A DNA stretch of 64,000 nt from Fibrobacter sp. UWR2. Lineage in GTDB: Bacteria; Fibrobacterota; Fibrobacteria; Fibrobacterales; Fibrobacteraceae. Position 1 is the first letter of the stretch; each line of letters begins with the position of its first letter. The DNA lies in NCBI RefSeq assembly GCF_002210285.1, contig NZ_MWQE01000002.1, forward strand, positions 62,001 to 126,000, written 5' to 3'. The position numbers were made by a program, and so were the translations under genes. Of this stretch, positions 52,759 through 62,307 are shown piece after piece. The notes below the pieces were generated by a model. That model did not search any database and was not told the DNA's origin. It saw only the letters and a program-made list of their open reading frames with translations.

Positions 52759-52832
52759 CCCGACATCTTAGGCCAACGTCTCCGTGCATAAGAGGTGACT
52801 CGTTCATTTTTTACATGGAGCATGCCCCGATT

Positions 52833-54446
52833 ATGGCAAAGAAAAAAGCGGTCGAGACCTCACTGAACCTCGAAAACATTCTCTTTAACTGTCGCGATAT
52901 TTTGCGGGCTGCCCGAAATTCGGGTTCGTTCTTCGAAAAACGCGACATGATGCTCACGCTCGTGTTCTTGCGTTTTATTGGCGAAAAATTTGATGACGGT
53001 GTCGCCAAATTGCGCAACGCACTGATAGACCAAGGACTCGATCCCGATGATGAAGGGGTCCGCATCGCATTTTTTGAGGATATCTCCTTTACAGACGGAA
53101 CTTACTATTTGCCTCCCGAAGCTCGCTGGTCGAATATCATCGACACTCCTGCTCCAAAATTGAATTCTGCGCTTGACGGAGCTCTGCACAGCATTGCTAC
53201 CGACTCGAAAGACCTCAAGGGCTGCTTTGTCGAAGGCACGTTCATGACGCGAAACCTTGCCCCCAACGATATCAAGAAATTGGTGGACGAGGTGAACAAG
53301 ATAAGCCATAAAAAGTTCGGCGAAGAAAAGGACTTGATCGGCCGCGTCTATGAATATTTCTTGAAGGAATTTGCCGTAAACGCCACGAAGGAAGAAGGTG
53401 AATTCTATACTCCCCACGATGTGGTGCAGTTGATAGCCTCGATGATTGAACCTTACGACGGAACGCTCTACGACCCGTGCTGTGGCTCGGGCGGCATGTT
53501 CATCCAGAGTGCGGAACTGGTCAAATCCAAGCAGGGCGACGTCAACCGCATCAACATTTACGGTCAAGAAAAAGAGGCCGCCACTTACCGCCTTGCCAAA
53601 ATGAACCTCGCCTTGCGCGGGCTCAGCCACCATCTGGGCGAGACAAACGATTCAACATTTAGGAACGACTTGCACAGGGGACTCTATTTCGATTACATCA
53701 TGGCGAACCCGCCTTTTAATCTCAAGGGTTGGTACGACAGCGATTTGAAAGATGATGCGCGCTGGGCCGATTACGAAACTCCTCCAGAAAGCAATGCAAA
53801 CTACGCTTGGATTTTGCACATGCTCTCGCACCTCAAGCCTGCCGATGGTGTTGCCGGATTCTTGCTGGCGAACGGTGCGTTGAATGATGAGGATACGGTT
53901 AACATTCGCAAGAAACTTATCCAAAACGACAAGGTTGAAGCGATTGTCGTATTGCCGCGAGAATTGTTCATTACCACCGATATCAGTGTGACGCTATGGA
54001 TACTGAACCAGAACAAGAAGGGCGGAAAATACAACGGTCGTAAACTGCGCAACCGCACGCACGAAATTCTCTTTATGGATTTACGTCAATGGACGGAAAA
54101 CCCCGTGAAGAACGAACAGAAGAAAAAGGTGCGTCTTGTCACGGAGCAGATTGAACGTGCCGTTGGCATCTATCACACCTGGCAGAACGAGGGAACCAAC
54201 GGCATGAATTATGCGGTGCCGGAACTTTACCGCAGCGTAGGAATTAAGGAAATCGAAGAAAAGGGTTGGGCACTTACGCCGAGCAAGTATATCGAATTCA
54301 TCGACCACGATCTGGATATTGATTACAAGAAAGAAATGAAACGTATTCAGAAAGAAATGAAGGATTTGCTCAAGACAGAACGCGAGTCGCAGCAGATGCT
54401 TGTTGATGCATTCAAAGGAATTGGCTTTGATATTGAGGATCGATAA
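52833..54446 (+). CDS. hsdM: Type I restriction-modification DNA methyltransferase subunit
   Basis: Methylates adenines in the target set by HsdS. 537 residues; N-terminal helical HsdM_N region (about 10-150), then the N6-adenine methyltransferase domain with motif I DPCCGSGG (Asp214) and motif IV NPPF (Asn292). It is the usual M subunit of type I systems. Start ATG 52833 (MAKKKAVETS); an in-frame ATG at 52815 is also possible, GGAG lies between. It overlaps hsdS by one base (TAATG). Confidence 0.95.
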   Translation: MAKKKAVETSLNLENILFNCRDILRAARNSGSFFEKRDMMLTLVFLRFIGEKFDDGVAKLRNALIDQGLDPDDEGVRIAFFEDISFTDGTYYLPPEARWSNIIDTPAPKLNSALDGALHSIATDSKDLKGCFVEGTFMTRNLAPNDIKKLVDEVNKISHKKFGEEKDLIGRVYEYFLKEFAVNATKEEGEFYTPHDVVQLIASMIEPYDGTLYDPCCGSGGMFIQSAELVKSKQGDVNRINIYGQEKEAATYRLAKMNLALRGLSHHLGETNDSTFRNDLHRGLYFDYIMANPPFNLKGWYDSDLKDDARWADYETPPESNANYAWILHMLSHLKPADGVAGFLLANGALNDEDTVNIRKKLIQNDKVEAIVVLPRELFITTDISVTLWILNQNKKGGKYNGRKLRNRTHEILFMDLRQWTENPVKNEQKKKVRLVTEQIERAVGIYHTWQNEGTNGMNYAVPELYRSVGIKEIEEKGWALTPSKYIEFIDHDLDIDYKKEMKRIQKEMKDLLKTERESQQMLVDAFKGIGFDIEDR

Positions 54447-55543
54447 TGGCTGTGAAGAAATATAAATTTGGTGATTTGATTGAATTAACGAATGAACAAA
54501 ATTCTGATGGGAAATATGGGGTAAATGATGCCATCGGAGTGAATATTGGCAAGACTATTATTCCTATGAGGGGTGATAATTCGCAAAAAGACTTACGAAA
54601 ATTTCATATTGTTCCTCCTAGGCATTTTGCTTATAATCCACGTGGGAGTCGAAAACTTGGACTTGGTTATAATGATACAAACGTTACATATATAATCACA
54701 TTCAATGATAACGTTTTTCGAATAAAAAAAACAAAAGAAACTACGGTCTTAAATAAGTATTTGTTTATGTATTTAAGCAGACAAGAGTGGGATCGCTATG
54801 CGGAAAGCGTGTCTTGGGGAAGTTCAACAGAAGTTTTTGATTGGAAAGTTTTTTGCGATATAGATATTGTTTTGCCAGATTTGCCGACCCAACAGAAGTA
54901 TGTGGATATTTACGAGTCAATGGTCGCTAACCAAAAATCTTACGAAAAAGGCCTTGACGACCTAAAGTTCACCTGCGATGCGTATATTGAAGAACTGCGA
55001 AGAAAAACGAAATGTGAAAAAATTGGAAAATATCTACATGAAGAAAATGTACGAAACAATGATAATAAACTAAACAACGTTTTGGGCGTGAGCAAAGATA
55101 AAGTTTTTATTCCAACCGTAGCTAATTTGATGGGAATAGATCTTGATAATTATAAAGTAGTCAATCCAAATTGGTTCGCTTACAGCAATCGAATAAATAT
55201 TGGAAGTATAGCGTTAAGGTATAAATCTGCATGTTTGGTTTCCCCATCATATACATTTTTTTCAATAGATGAACAAAAGATTAATCCAGAATATTTTGCC
55301 TTATGGCTTCAACGAGAGGAATTTTTACACTTTGCATTTTTTTATTCTATGGGAACAGTAAAGGACGAGTTAGATGTTGAAGAACTTGGACAGATGGAAA
55401 TACCTATTCCTAGTTTAAATGTACAAGAAAGCATTGTAAATATCTACAAAGTCTATACAGAACGCAAGCGCATCAACGAACAGCTGAAACAACAGATAAA
55501 GGATATCTGTCCCATTCTCATCAAGGGTTCGTTGGAGGAATAA
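54446..55543 (+). CDS. hsdS: Type I restriction-modification specificity subunit
   Basis: Sets the DNA sequence recognised by the complex. 365 residues with two target-recognition domains (about 5-140 and 190-320) separated and followed by conserved helices: LPTQQKYVDIYESMVANQKSYEKG and NVQESIVNIYKVYTERKRIN. The protein is toward the short end for a two-domain HsdS. It is clearly more AT-rich than hsdM and hsdR on either side, as expected for a locus whose recognition domains are exchanged between strains. Confidence 0.93.
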   Translation: MAVKKYKFGDLIELTNEQNSDGKYGVNDAIGVNIGKTIIPMRGDNSQKDLRKFHIVPPRHFAYNPRGSRKLGLGYNDTNVTYIITFNDNVFRIKKTKETTVLNKYLFMYLSRQEWDRYAESVSWGSSTEVFDWKVFCDIDIVLPDLPTQQKYVDIYESMVANQKSYEKGLDDLKFTCDAYIEELRRKTKCEKIGKYLHEENVRNNDNKLNNVLGVSKDKVFIPTVANLMGIDLDNYKVVNPNWFAYSNRINIGSIALRYKSACLVSPSYTFFSIDEQKINPEYFALWLQREEFLHFAFFYSMGTVKDELDVEELGQMEIPIPSLNVQESIVNIYKVYTERKRINEQLKQQIKDICPILIKGSLEE

Positions 55544-55546
55544 ATT

Positions 55547-58500
55547 ATGGCGAAATTGATAAACTTCAACGGTCGCTTCTGCGAATCGGATTACGAATTT
55601 GCCTTTATCTCATATCTTGAAACGGAAGGTTGGCTGTATTTGCCGGGCAACAAACTTGCCCGAGAAGAAATCAAGGAAGTCCTTCACGCTGATGACATCA
55701 AGGAATATCTGGCCACAAATAATCCCGACTTGCCGAAGGACGATGTCGAAAAACTGTTCGACACCATTCGCCTCGTGGGTGCCGAAAGCGATTTCGCGAC
55801 ACTCCACAAGTTCTACAACTGGCTTATAGACGGCATCAAGTTCACTCCGCAAGACGGGAAACCAAGAACAATACAACTGATAGATTTTGAACGCCCTGAA
55901 AATAATATTTTCCGCGTTGTGAATCAGTTGACGGTAGAATACATCAACAACGGCAAAAAAGAAAACCGCCGTCCCGATGTAATGCTATATGTAAATGGGT
56001 TCCCACTTTGCGTTATAGAACTGAAAAACCCCGCCGATGCAAATGCCACTATTTATGACGCCTGGGAACAAATCAACATCCGCTACTGGCGCGATATTCC
56101 GCATCTTTTGCATTATTGCCCATTGGCCTGTATTTCCGACGGCGTAAAGACCCGTCTTGGAACAGTCCGCACGCCTTACGAACATTTCTATGCGTGGCGA
56201 CGAATAAACGAAGGTGACAAGATTTCAACGATGCCGTTTGCCGAAACCGAGGCGATGATAAAGGGCGTCTATAACCCAGTCCGCTTCCTTGAAATTTTCC
56301 GCGATTACGTTTACTTTCAGGACAGCGAATACGACCACGACGAAAAGGAAATCGTCTGCCGTTATCCGCAGTTCTTCGCCTCCCGTTTGCTAAAACAGAG
56401 CATTGTCAAGTCTGTCATTGAAAAAAGCGGCAAGGGCGGCACCTACTTTGGTGCGACAGGCTGTGGTAAAACTTACACGATGGCGTTTCTTGCCCGTCAA
56501 TTGGCACTTCGCTGTTCCGATATTCCCGAAATCGGGTCTCCTACAATCGTGATGATTGTGGACCGCGAGGAATTACAAAAGCAGGGAGCAAAACTTTTTA
56601 AGAAAAGCACGGAGTTCCTGAATCTTGGAAGCGTCGAAGTCGTAAAGAACCGCAAACAACTTCGTGAAGAACTGGGTGCGCGCGAAAGCGGAGGGTTCTA
56701 CATTTGCACCATCCAAAAATTCTGCGACCGCGAAGACGATAAAATCGGCCTGATCAACAACCGTGCCAACATCATCTGCTTTTCAGACGAGGCTCACCGA
56801 ACCCAACTGGAACATTCCAAGAAAATCCAGTTCAGCAAAGACGAAAACATGAAGGCGATGATTTCGAAGCCTTATGCGAAAGTCCTGCGCGAAGCGTTCC
56901 CGCATGCGACTTTCGTTGGCTTTACGGGCACGCCGATTGCAGAAACGTACCAGACCTTCGGTGACGAAATCGACCGCTATACCATGGACCAGGCGGTTGC
57001 CGACGGCTTGACGGTTCCTATCAAGTATCACCCTCGAATTGCAAAGGTGCTGCTTGACAAGGAAAAAGTCAAAGAAATTGAAGATTACTATAAGAAGTGC
57101 GCTGAAGATGGTGCAACAGCCGAAGACATTCAGGCCAGTAAAAAGGCGATGAGTTCCATGGAGGTGATTCTTGGGGATCCCGCTCGCTTGGAACGCCTCG
57201 CAGTTGATATTCACGACCATTATGTTTCTAGTTGCGCAGGCGAACCGGACCGCGTACAAAAAGCAATGATCGTGTGCTCTTCTCGCCAAATTGCATACGA
57301 CCTGCTGAAGAAATTCCAGGAGAAGTATCCTGAATGGTTTGTCGAAAAGAAAACACCTGATGGTGTTATAGCAACTGAAGAAGAATTGAAGAAAATGCAG
57401 CCCGTGCCTTTTATGGCGATGGTTGCAAGCGTCGGGAGTAACGACCGCAAGGAAATGTACGATTATCTTGGTGGAGTCAAAAACGATTCCCGTTCCGAAG
57501 AATTAGATATTGCCTTCAAGAACGAAAAGTCAAATTTCCGAATCGTCATTGTCGTGGATATGTGGATAACGGGTTTCGACGTTCCCTGTCTTACTTACAT
57601 GTACAATGACAAGCCTCTGAAAAAGCACATGCTTATCCAGACAATAAGTCGTGTCAACCGTAAAGATACGGGCAAGGGATATGGCTTGATTGTGGACTAT
57701 ATCGGCATTCGCGACAACATGCGCGAAGCGATGAAACTTTATGGCGGAGATACATCCGTTGCTCCGACGGTAGATGATGTGGAACAGGCAACAGCCGTAT
57801 TCAGGGGCGAATTGGAAATTCTAAAGCACCTGTTTGCCGGGTATGATATCACTCCGTTTCTGGATCCGGAATGCGAACCAGGAAGGCGGTACATGCTGCT
57901 TGCAAAAGCCGCTGAATACGTGTTTACCTCAACGCAAGAACTCAATTCGGAAAACAAGAACGGAGCAAAGGCTCCGCAAAAGGTTTCCTTCAAGAATTAC
58001 TTCTTGCAGGTTGTGAAACGGATGCGCGTGGCGTTTGATATCTGCTCGCCTTCTGGAAATTTGAGCGAAGAAGAATCTGCCCTGGCGCAGTGTTTTATGG
58101 CGATTGCAGGCTTTGTGCGGAAAATGAGCGGAACAAGCGACATCGATACCGATACGATGAATCGCAATGTCGCTAAAATGGTAGAAGAAGCGCTCAAGTA
58201 TAGCAAGGTCGAAAGCGTTCTTGAAAGCGGCGATGAAGAGAATCTTTTCAGCCCGGAATTCTACGAGAAACTTTCCGATGTGAAGATGCCCGCAACTAAG
58301 CTTGAACTTCTGGTGAAAATGCTCCGCAAGCAAATCAAGGAATTCGGGAAGATTAACCAAATTGCTGCAAAATCGTTCTTGGAAATGCTCGAAAGGACAA
58401 TCGAGGAATATCACGAACGCCGCAAGGCGTTGACCGCTGAAGAAGCGGGAGAAACACAGGAACACGCGACGGACGAAATTATCAAGAACGCGACAGAACA

Positions 58501-58873
58501 AGCGCTTGAGATTTTGCGCCAGATGAACGAAAACCGCGAAAGCTTCCGCAAGATGGGCTTGACCTTCGAAGAAAAGGCTTTCTACGATATTCTGCTTGCT
58601 CTCCGCGACCAATACAACTTTGAATATGGCGAAGACAAGAACGTTGACGGCGTGGTCATTAACGAAAAATGCAAGGCCTTGGCGAAGAAGGTGAAGGAAA
58701 TCATCGACACGAAATCTTCATTTGCCGACTGGCTCAACAATCAGAATGTGCGCAACGCCCTCAAAGTGGATATCAAAATCTGCCTTGTGAAAAACGGATA
58801 CCCGCCGCAGTACAGTCCCGAAGAATTCAGCAAGGTTATGGAACAAGTGGAAAATTTTGAGGAGAATCAGTAA
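55547..58873 (+). CDS. hsdR: Type I restriction endonuclease subunit
   Basis: Motor and nuclease of the type I complex; cuts unmethylated DNA after translocation. 1108 residues. N-terminal PD-(D/E)xK nuclease with Asp144 and Glu158-x-Lys160 (RRPDVML...IELK); SF2 helicase with Walker A GATGCGKT (Lys308), DEAH (Asp414), FTGTPI and, later, ITGFDVP...QTISRVNR; C-terminal helical region with coiled-coil character. All catalytic motifs are intact, so the system is probably functional. It starts 3 bases after hsdS. Confidence 0.95.
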   Translation: MAKLINFNGRFCESDYEFAFISYLETEGWLYLPGNKLAREEIKEVLHADDIKEYLATNNPDLPKDDVEKLFDTIRLVGAESDFATLHKFYNWLIDGIKFTPQDGKPRTIQLIDFERPENNIFRVVNQLTVEYINNGKKENRRPDVMLYVNGFPLCVIELKNPADANATIYDAWEQINIRYWRDIPHLLHYCPLACISDGVKTRLGTVRTPYEHFYAWRRINEGDKISTMPFAETEAMIKGVYNPVRFLEIFRDYVYFQDSEYDHDEKEIVCRYPQFFASRLLKQSIVKSVIEKSGKGGTYFGATGCGKTYTMAFLARQLALRCSDIPEIGSPTIVMIVDREELQKQGAKLFKKSTEFLNLGSVEVVKNRKQLREELGARESGGFYICTIQKFCDREDDKIGLINNRANIICFSDEAHRTQLEHSKKIQFSKDENMKAMISKPYAKVLREAFPHATFVGFTGTPIAETYQTFGDEIDRYTMDQAVADGLTVPIKYHPRIAKVLLDKEKVKEIEDYYKKCAEDGATAEDIQASKKAMSSMEVILGDPARLERLAVDIHDHYVSSCAGEPDRVQKAMIVCSSRQIAYDLLKKFQEKYPEWFVEKKTPDGVIATEEELKKMQPVPFMAMVASVGSNDRKEMYDYLGGVKNDSRSEELDIAFKNEKSNFRIVIVVDMWITGFDVPCLTYMYNDKPLKKHMLIQTISRVNRKDTGKGYGLIVDYIGIRDNMREAMKLYGGDTSVAPTVDDVEQATAVFRGELEILKHLFAGYDITPFLDPECEPGRRYMLLAKAAEYVFTSTQELNSENKNGAKAPQKVSFKNYFLQVVKRMRVAFDICSPSGNLSEEESALAQCFMAIAGFVRKMSGTSDIDTDTMNRNVAKMVEEALKYSKVESVLESGDEENLFSPEFYEKLSDVKMPATKLELLVKMLRKQIKEFGKINQIAAKSFLEMLERTIEEYHERRKALTAEEAGETQEHATDEIIKNATEQALEILRQMNENRESFRKMGLTFEEKAFYDILLALRDQYNFEYGEDKNVDGVVINEKCKALAKKVKEIIDTKSSFADWLNNQNVRNALKVDIKICLVKNGYPPQYSPEEFSKVMEQVENFEENQ

Positions 58874-58879
58874 AACCTC

Positions 58880-58908
58880 TTGACAACCGCCATTCCGTAA
58901 TTTATATT
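58880..58908 (+). promoter_or_regulatory. Sigma-70-type promoter
   Basis: TTGACA and TATATT separated by 17 bases, starting just after hsdR. It would drive the 59001 gene and the fragments beyond. Confidence 0.75.
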
Positions 58909-59000
58909 TAGTGCACAAGTGTGTATAAAACCAATTTTTGCGCACAGCGTAAAACAATCAAAGCCCCGCCTTTTTATGCTTGTAGGCGGAGGGAGGAAAG

Positions 59001-59324
59001 ATGAATACTAGCCAAACAAGGCCTGAAAATGTTATATTGCCATTAAGCAATATGATGTACCCCTTCATGACACTTGACGACAACGCGGAAATCGTCCATT
59101 CCGAAATGGGCAAGGATGGCCGCGTTAAGGTGTACATCGAAAAGCCCGACGCAAAAGACGGCTTCCATCGGGCGACATGCTATTTACCCTCCTATACATG
59201 GGAAGATATATTCGGTTTTTCAGATGAGGAAATCAATCGCTATAAGAAGGTGATTGAATCTACGGCTCATTTGATAATGGAATTTTCTCAGAAAGGTGGG
59301 TTCAGCAATGCCGCAAATCTTTAA
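59001..59324 (+). CDS. Small protein of unknown function upstream of DUF4160-like gene
   Basis: 107 residues, acidic, no signal peptide, probably alpha/beta. GGAGG lies about 9 bases before the ATG. The last codons overlap the DUF4160-like gene by 17 bases, so the two are likely a pair. DUF4160 proteins usually sit with a small partner (often DUF2442) and are thought of as possible toxin-antitoxin modules, but this protein does not clearly match DUF2442. Confidence 0.6.
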   Translation: MNTSQTRPENVILPLSNMMYPFMTLDDNAEIVHSEMGKDGRVKVYIEKPDAKDGFHRATCYLPSYTWEDIFGFSDEEINRYKKVIESTAHLIMEFSQKGGFSNAANL

Positions 59325-59481
59325 GATAGGATCTTTCTGGGTTTATTTCTGGTCCAACGAAGGTGTTCCTCTGGAACCGGTACATGTCTTGCAAAATATT
59401 CTTCGGATTATTGAAGCTCGTCATGAGGACGTTGTTGCGAAATGGATTGCTCATTTCAACGAAATATCGTATTTCTGCTAG
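59308..59481 (+). pseudogene. Internally deleted DUF4160-family gene
   Basis: 57 residues. The start (MPQIFKIGSFWVYFWSNEGVPLEP) and the end (RIIEARHEDVVAKWIAHFNEISYFC) look like the two ends of a DUF4160 protein, but about 30 middle residues that the family normally has are missing at VHV|LQN. The junction is in frame, which suggests a deletion between short repeats. It overlaps the preceding gene by 17 bases. The full family protein would be about 90 residues. Confidence 0.5.
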
Positions 59482-59746
59482 ACTTACTGCGAATTATGGT
59501 AAGGGATTTTCTATGACGAACTTGAAGCAGATGCGGGATTTCTATCTGACTTATCAAATTGGTCAGACGGTGTCTGACCAATTCGTCTTGAGCTGGTCCC
59601 ATTACTTGTTCCTGATGCGTATCGATAATCCCGATGAACGGAAATTCTACGAAATTGAGGCGAAAAACTCGAATTGGAGCCTGCGGGAACTCAAAAGGCA
59701 GTTCGATTCCAAAAAGAAGGCTCAAAGATGGTGTGTCGTTCCGTAA
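59465..59746 (+). pseudogene. Fragment of a YhcG-type (DUF1016) PDDEXK nuclease gene
   Basis: The frame from about 59471 encodes LTANYGKGFSMTNLKQMRDFYLTY, then SDQFVLSWSHYLFLMRIDNPDERKFYEIEAKNSNWSLRELKRQFDS. These are typical of the N-terminal domain of YhcG proteins, which normally run to about 340 residues with a nuclease domain. It then leaves the family sequence (KKKAQRWCVVP) and stops. The 5' end is also missing, running into the DUF4160-like remnant. This is a decayed gene, both ends lost. Confidence 0.65.
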
Positions 59747-59776
59747 AATTCTGCCATTTTTTTGCCGTTCCCGGCA

Positions 59777-60085
59777 TTACAATCCCAAAATCCTCAGATA
59801 GTCCATCCGGCTATTCAAAATTCGAATGACAAAAACTTTATCACGTTCGTTCCGGTAAAAGACCAAATACCCGCTGACAGAAAGGCAACGATACTTCACC
59901 AGGTTATTTACTTTACCTCTTAACGAAGGACCAATCTCAGGGAAGACGGCTAAGTTGTCAATGGCATCAAGAATTTCAATGAGTTTTTCGTTCGCCGCCT
60001 TGGGACTTCCCAGCTCGGTTTCGATATAAGCTTTGATACCGTCTAAATCTTCGACGGCTTTTGGCGAAAATACGACGGAGGGCAT
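59777..60085 (-). CDS. RelE/ParE-family toxin
   Basis: 102 residues: VVFSPKAVEDLDGIKAYIETELGSP at the N-terminus and YRNERDKVFVIRILNSRMDYLRIL at the end match ParE/RelE toxins, with IGPSLRGKVNNLVKYRCL between. ParE types poison gyrase and RelE types cut mRNA; sequence alone does not settle which. It directly abuts the antitoxin gene with no gap. Confidence 0.9.
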   Translation of the reverse strand: MPSVVFSPKAVEDLDGIKAYIETELGSPKAANEKLIEILDAIDNLAVFPEIGPSLRGKVNNLVKYRCLSVSGYLVFYRNERDKVFVIRILNSRMDYLRILGL

Positions 60086-60331
60086 CTAGACCTCGTATTT
60101 TTTCCGCACATCAGCGGCGGAAAGCCATCGTCCCTGTTCGGCGGAGCGTTCGCCTTCGGCAAGAGCCTTCTGTAGCTTCAGTTCGGCGACCATGCGTTCG
60201 TATTCCTTGATATCAATTACAACGTAACAACCGCGACCGTTCTTGGTCAAAAAGACTGGAGAATCTTCGGTCACGTTCTGAAGAACTTCGTTATAATTGC
60301 GCAAATCAGAAACTGGCAAAATACAGGGCAT
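60086..60331 (-). CDS. Phd/YefM-family antitoxin
   Basis: 81 residues. N-terminal Phd/YefM DNA-binding and dimerisation fold (LPVSDLRNYNEVLQNVTEDSPVFLTKNGRGCYVVIDIKEYERM) with a C-terminal charged helix (about 50-81) that should wrap the toxin. AAAGGAGG precedes the start. Such antitoxins autoregulate through operators upstream of their start. Paired with the ParE/RelE toxin gene at 59777. Confidence 0.92.
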   Translation of the reverse strand: MPCILPVSDLRNYNEVLQNVTEDSPVFLTKNGRGCYVVIDIKEYERMVAELKLQKALAEGERSAEQGRWLSAADVRKKYEV

Positions 60332-60528
60332 GGGGAACCTCCTTTCCTAAAATACAAAATCTTAAGAATAATTGCAAGTAAAATTCAACGAAGTACGTGC
60401 CGTATTGCGAGTTTTCTGCCTTAAATTTATGCTTTATAAGCATATCTAGTTATGAAAACAAAGTATTTGCAATATCTGAAAAACGAAGGTATATTTGGAC
60501 ATGTAAAGACTTCAACCGAGAGGAACCT

Positions 60529-61068
60529 ATGAAAAAAGTATTGGTCTTGTCCAGCAGTTTGCACAAGGGAAGCAACTCCGAAACCTTGGCGCAGGAGTTC
60601 GCGAAGGGTGCCGCCGAGGCGGGCAACAAGGTGGAATTCGAGTCGCTGCGCGGCAAGAAGATCGGTTTTTGCATGGGCTGCCTCGCTTGCCAGAAGAAGG
60701 GCAAGTGCGTCATCAAGGACGACGCTCCCGCCATCACCAAGAAGATGGAATCGGCGGACGTCATCGTATTCGCAACGCCAATTTACTATTACGAGATGAG
60801 CGGCCAGCTCAAGACGATGCTCGACCGCGCCAATTCCCTTTACTCGAGTGATTACAAGTTCCGCGAGATTTACCTGCTCACATCTGCCGCCGACACCGAC
60901 GCGAAGGCCATGAACATCGCAAAACGCGGCATTGGGGGGTGGATCGCCTGTTTCGACGGCGTGAAGCTCAAGGGAGCCCTCTGCGCTACGGGAGCCGAAA
61001 GCGCAGGCGATGTCAAGAAGAATTCCGCGCTCCTGAAAAAAGCGTTCGCCATGGGAAAGAAAGTTTAA
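60529..61068 (+). CDS. Flavodoxin-like NAD(P)H-dependent FMN reductase / iron-sulfur flavoprotein
   Basis: 179 residues. FMN-binding loop VLSSSLHKGSNSETL at the N-terminus, then GKKIGFCMGCLACQKKGKCVIKDD, a Cys-rich motif typical of the iron-sulfur flavoprotein and NADPH-FMN reductase groups, and FATPIYYYEMSGQLKTMLDR. Likely a redox enzyme with FMN; partner unknown. ATG 60529 follows GAGGAACCT; the frame above it is antitoxin-region shadow. The alpha/beta-hydrolase gene follows 17 bases later. Confidence 0.88.
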   Translation: MKKVLVLSSSLHKGSNSETLAQEFAKGAAEAGNKVEFESLRGKKIGFCMGCLACQKKGKCVIKDDAPAITKKMESADVIVFATPIYYYEMSGQLKTMLDRANSLYSSDYKFREIYLLTSAADTDAKAMNIAKRGIGGWIACFDGVKLKGALCATGAESAGDVKKNSALLKKAFAMGKKV

Positions 61069-61085
61069 CTACAAGGAGATAAATC

Positions 61086-62279
61086 ATGAAATCCAGATTC
61101 TTTAAAGCGGCGCTCGCCGTGGTTTCCGCATGCACCCTGATGGCATGCTGCCCCGAAAAAGAAAACAATGCTGCACAGGATGCGGCCAAAACCGCCGCAC
61201 CGGCAACAGAAGCAGCACAACAGACAAAGGACGAAAATATGAACAAGCTCACGCTCACCGCCGAATGGGACAAGGTTTTCCCCAAGAGCGACAAGGTCGA
61301 ACATTCCAAGGTCACTTTCAAGAACCACTTTGGCATTGAACTCGCTGCCGACATGTTCGTGCCCAAGGACACGAGCCTCAAGGTGAACGGCAAGTGGGCC
61401 GCGATTGCAGTCTCGGGCCCGTTCGGCGCCGTCAAGGAACAGTCCAGCGGCCTTTACGCCCAGCAGATGGCGGAACGCGGATTCCTGACCATCGCATTCG
61501 ACCCGAGCTTCACCGGCGAATCGGGCGGCGAGCCGCGCTACATGAACAGCCCGGACATCAACACCGAAGACTTCATGGCGTCTGTAGATTTTCTCTCGAC
61601 CCGCGACAATGTTGACCCGGAACGCATCGGCATCATCGGCATTTGCGGCTGGGGCGGCATGGCGATTAACGCTGCCGGCATCGATACCCGCGTCAAGGCG
61701 ACGGTTGCATCCACCATGTACGACATGAGCCGCGTGACTGCAAACGGCTACTTCGATTCCGCAAACAACGCTGATGCCCGTAACGAGGCCCGCAAGGCAT
61801 TGATGGCCCAGCGCACCAAGGACTTCAAGAACGGCACGTACGACCTGGCCGGCGGTGTGGTGGACCCGCTCCCGGACGACGCTCCTTACTTTGTCAAGGA
61901 TTATTTCGCCTACTACAAGACCCCGCGCGGCTACCACAAGCGATCCCTCAACAGTAACAAGGGCTGGGCCGCCTCCGCAGGCACCTCGCTCATGAACACC
62001 AAGCTCCTCGCATACGCCGACGAAATCCGTAACCCGGTGCTCATCATCCACGGCGAAAAGGCCCACAGCCGCTACTTCGGCGAAGGCGCATTCGAAAAGA
62101 TGACCGGCAAGAAGGCGAACGTCCCCGCAAAACTCGACGCCACCAAGAACTGGAGCAAGACCGTTGGCAACAAGGAACTCCTCGTTATCCCCGGAGCCTC
62201 CCACGTGGACCTCTACGACAATCTGGAAAAAATCCCCTTCGAAAAGCTAGGCGAATTTTTCAAAGCGAATTTGAAGTAA
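61086..62279 (+). CDS. Alpha/beta-hydrolase lipoprotein with Cys nucleophile
   Basis: 397 residues. Lipobox LMAC (Cys21), then an Ala-rich linker to about 50 and an alpha/beta-hydrolase domain (about 55-397). The nucleophile elbow reads GICGWGG, with Cys187 in place of Ser as in dienelactone hydrolases and the related YcjY/GICGSGG group. The C-terminal ASHVDLYD supplies the His; the acid Asp/Glu lies near VLIIHGEKA. Substrate unknown. Coupled in position to the flavoprotein gene at 60529. Confidence 0.83.
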   Translation: MKSRFFKAALAVVSACTLMACCPEKENNAAQDAAKTAAPATEAAQQTKDENMNKLTLTAEWDKVFPKSDKVEHSKVTFKNHFGIELAADMFVPKDTSLKVNGKWAAIAVSGPFGAVKEQSSGLYAQQMAERGFLTIAFDPSFTGESGGEPRYMNSPDINTEDFMASVDFLSTRDNVDPERIGIIGICGWGGMAINAAGIDTRVKATVASTMYDMSRVTANGYFDSANNADARNEARKALMAQRTKDFKNGTYDLAGGVVDPLPDDAPYFVKDYFAYYKTPRGYHKRSLNSNKGWAASAGTSLMNTKLLAYADEIRNPVLIIHGEKAHSRYFGEGAFEKMTGKKANVPAKLDATKNWSKTVGNKELLVIPGASHVDLYDNLEKIPFEKLGEFFKANLK

Positions 62280-62307
62280 ATTTGCTGGAGACGAGACCTA
62301 CAAGGAT

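Larger units (their letters stand above)
52247..52832. other. Gene-free accessory spacer between lysR and hsdM
   Basis: 586 bases without a supported gene. First part: lysR upstream region, then a GC-rich stretch with small hairpins (e.g. GGGGG/CCCCC near 52329). Then two dispersed-repeat type hairpins (52433-52459; 52468-52508) and, from 52580, the rod-shaped structured element. No convincing hsdM promoter was recognised. Confidence 0.6.
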
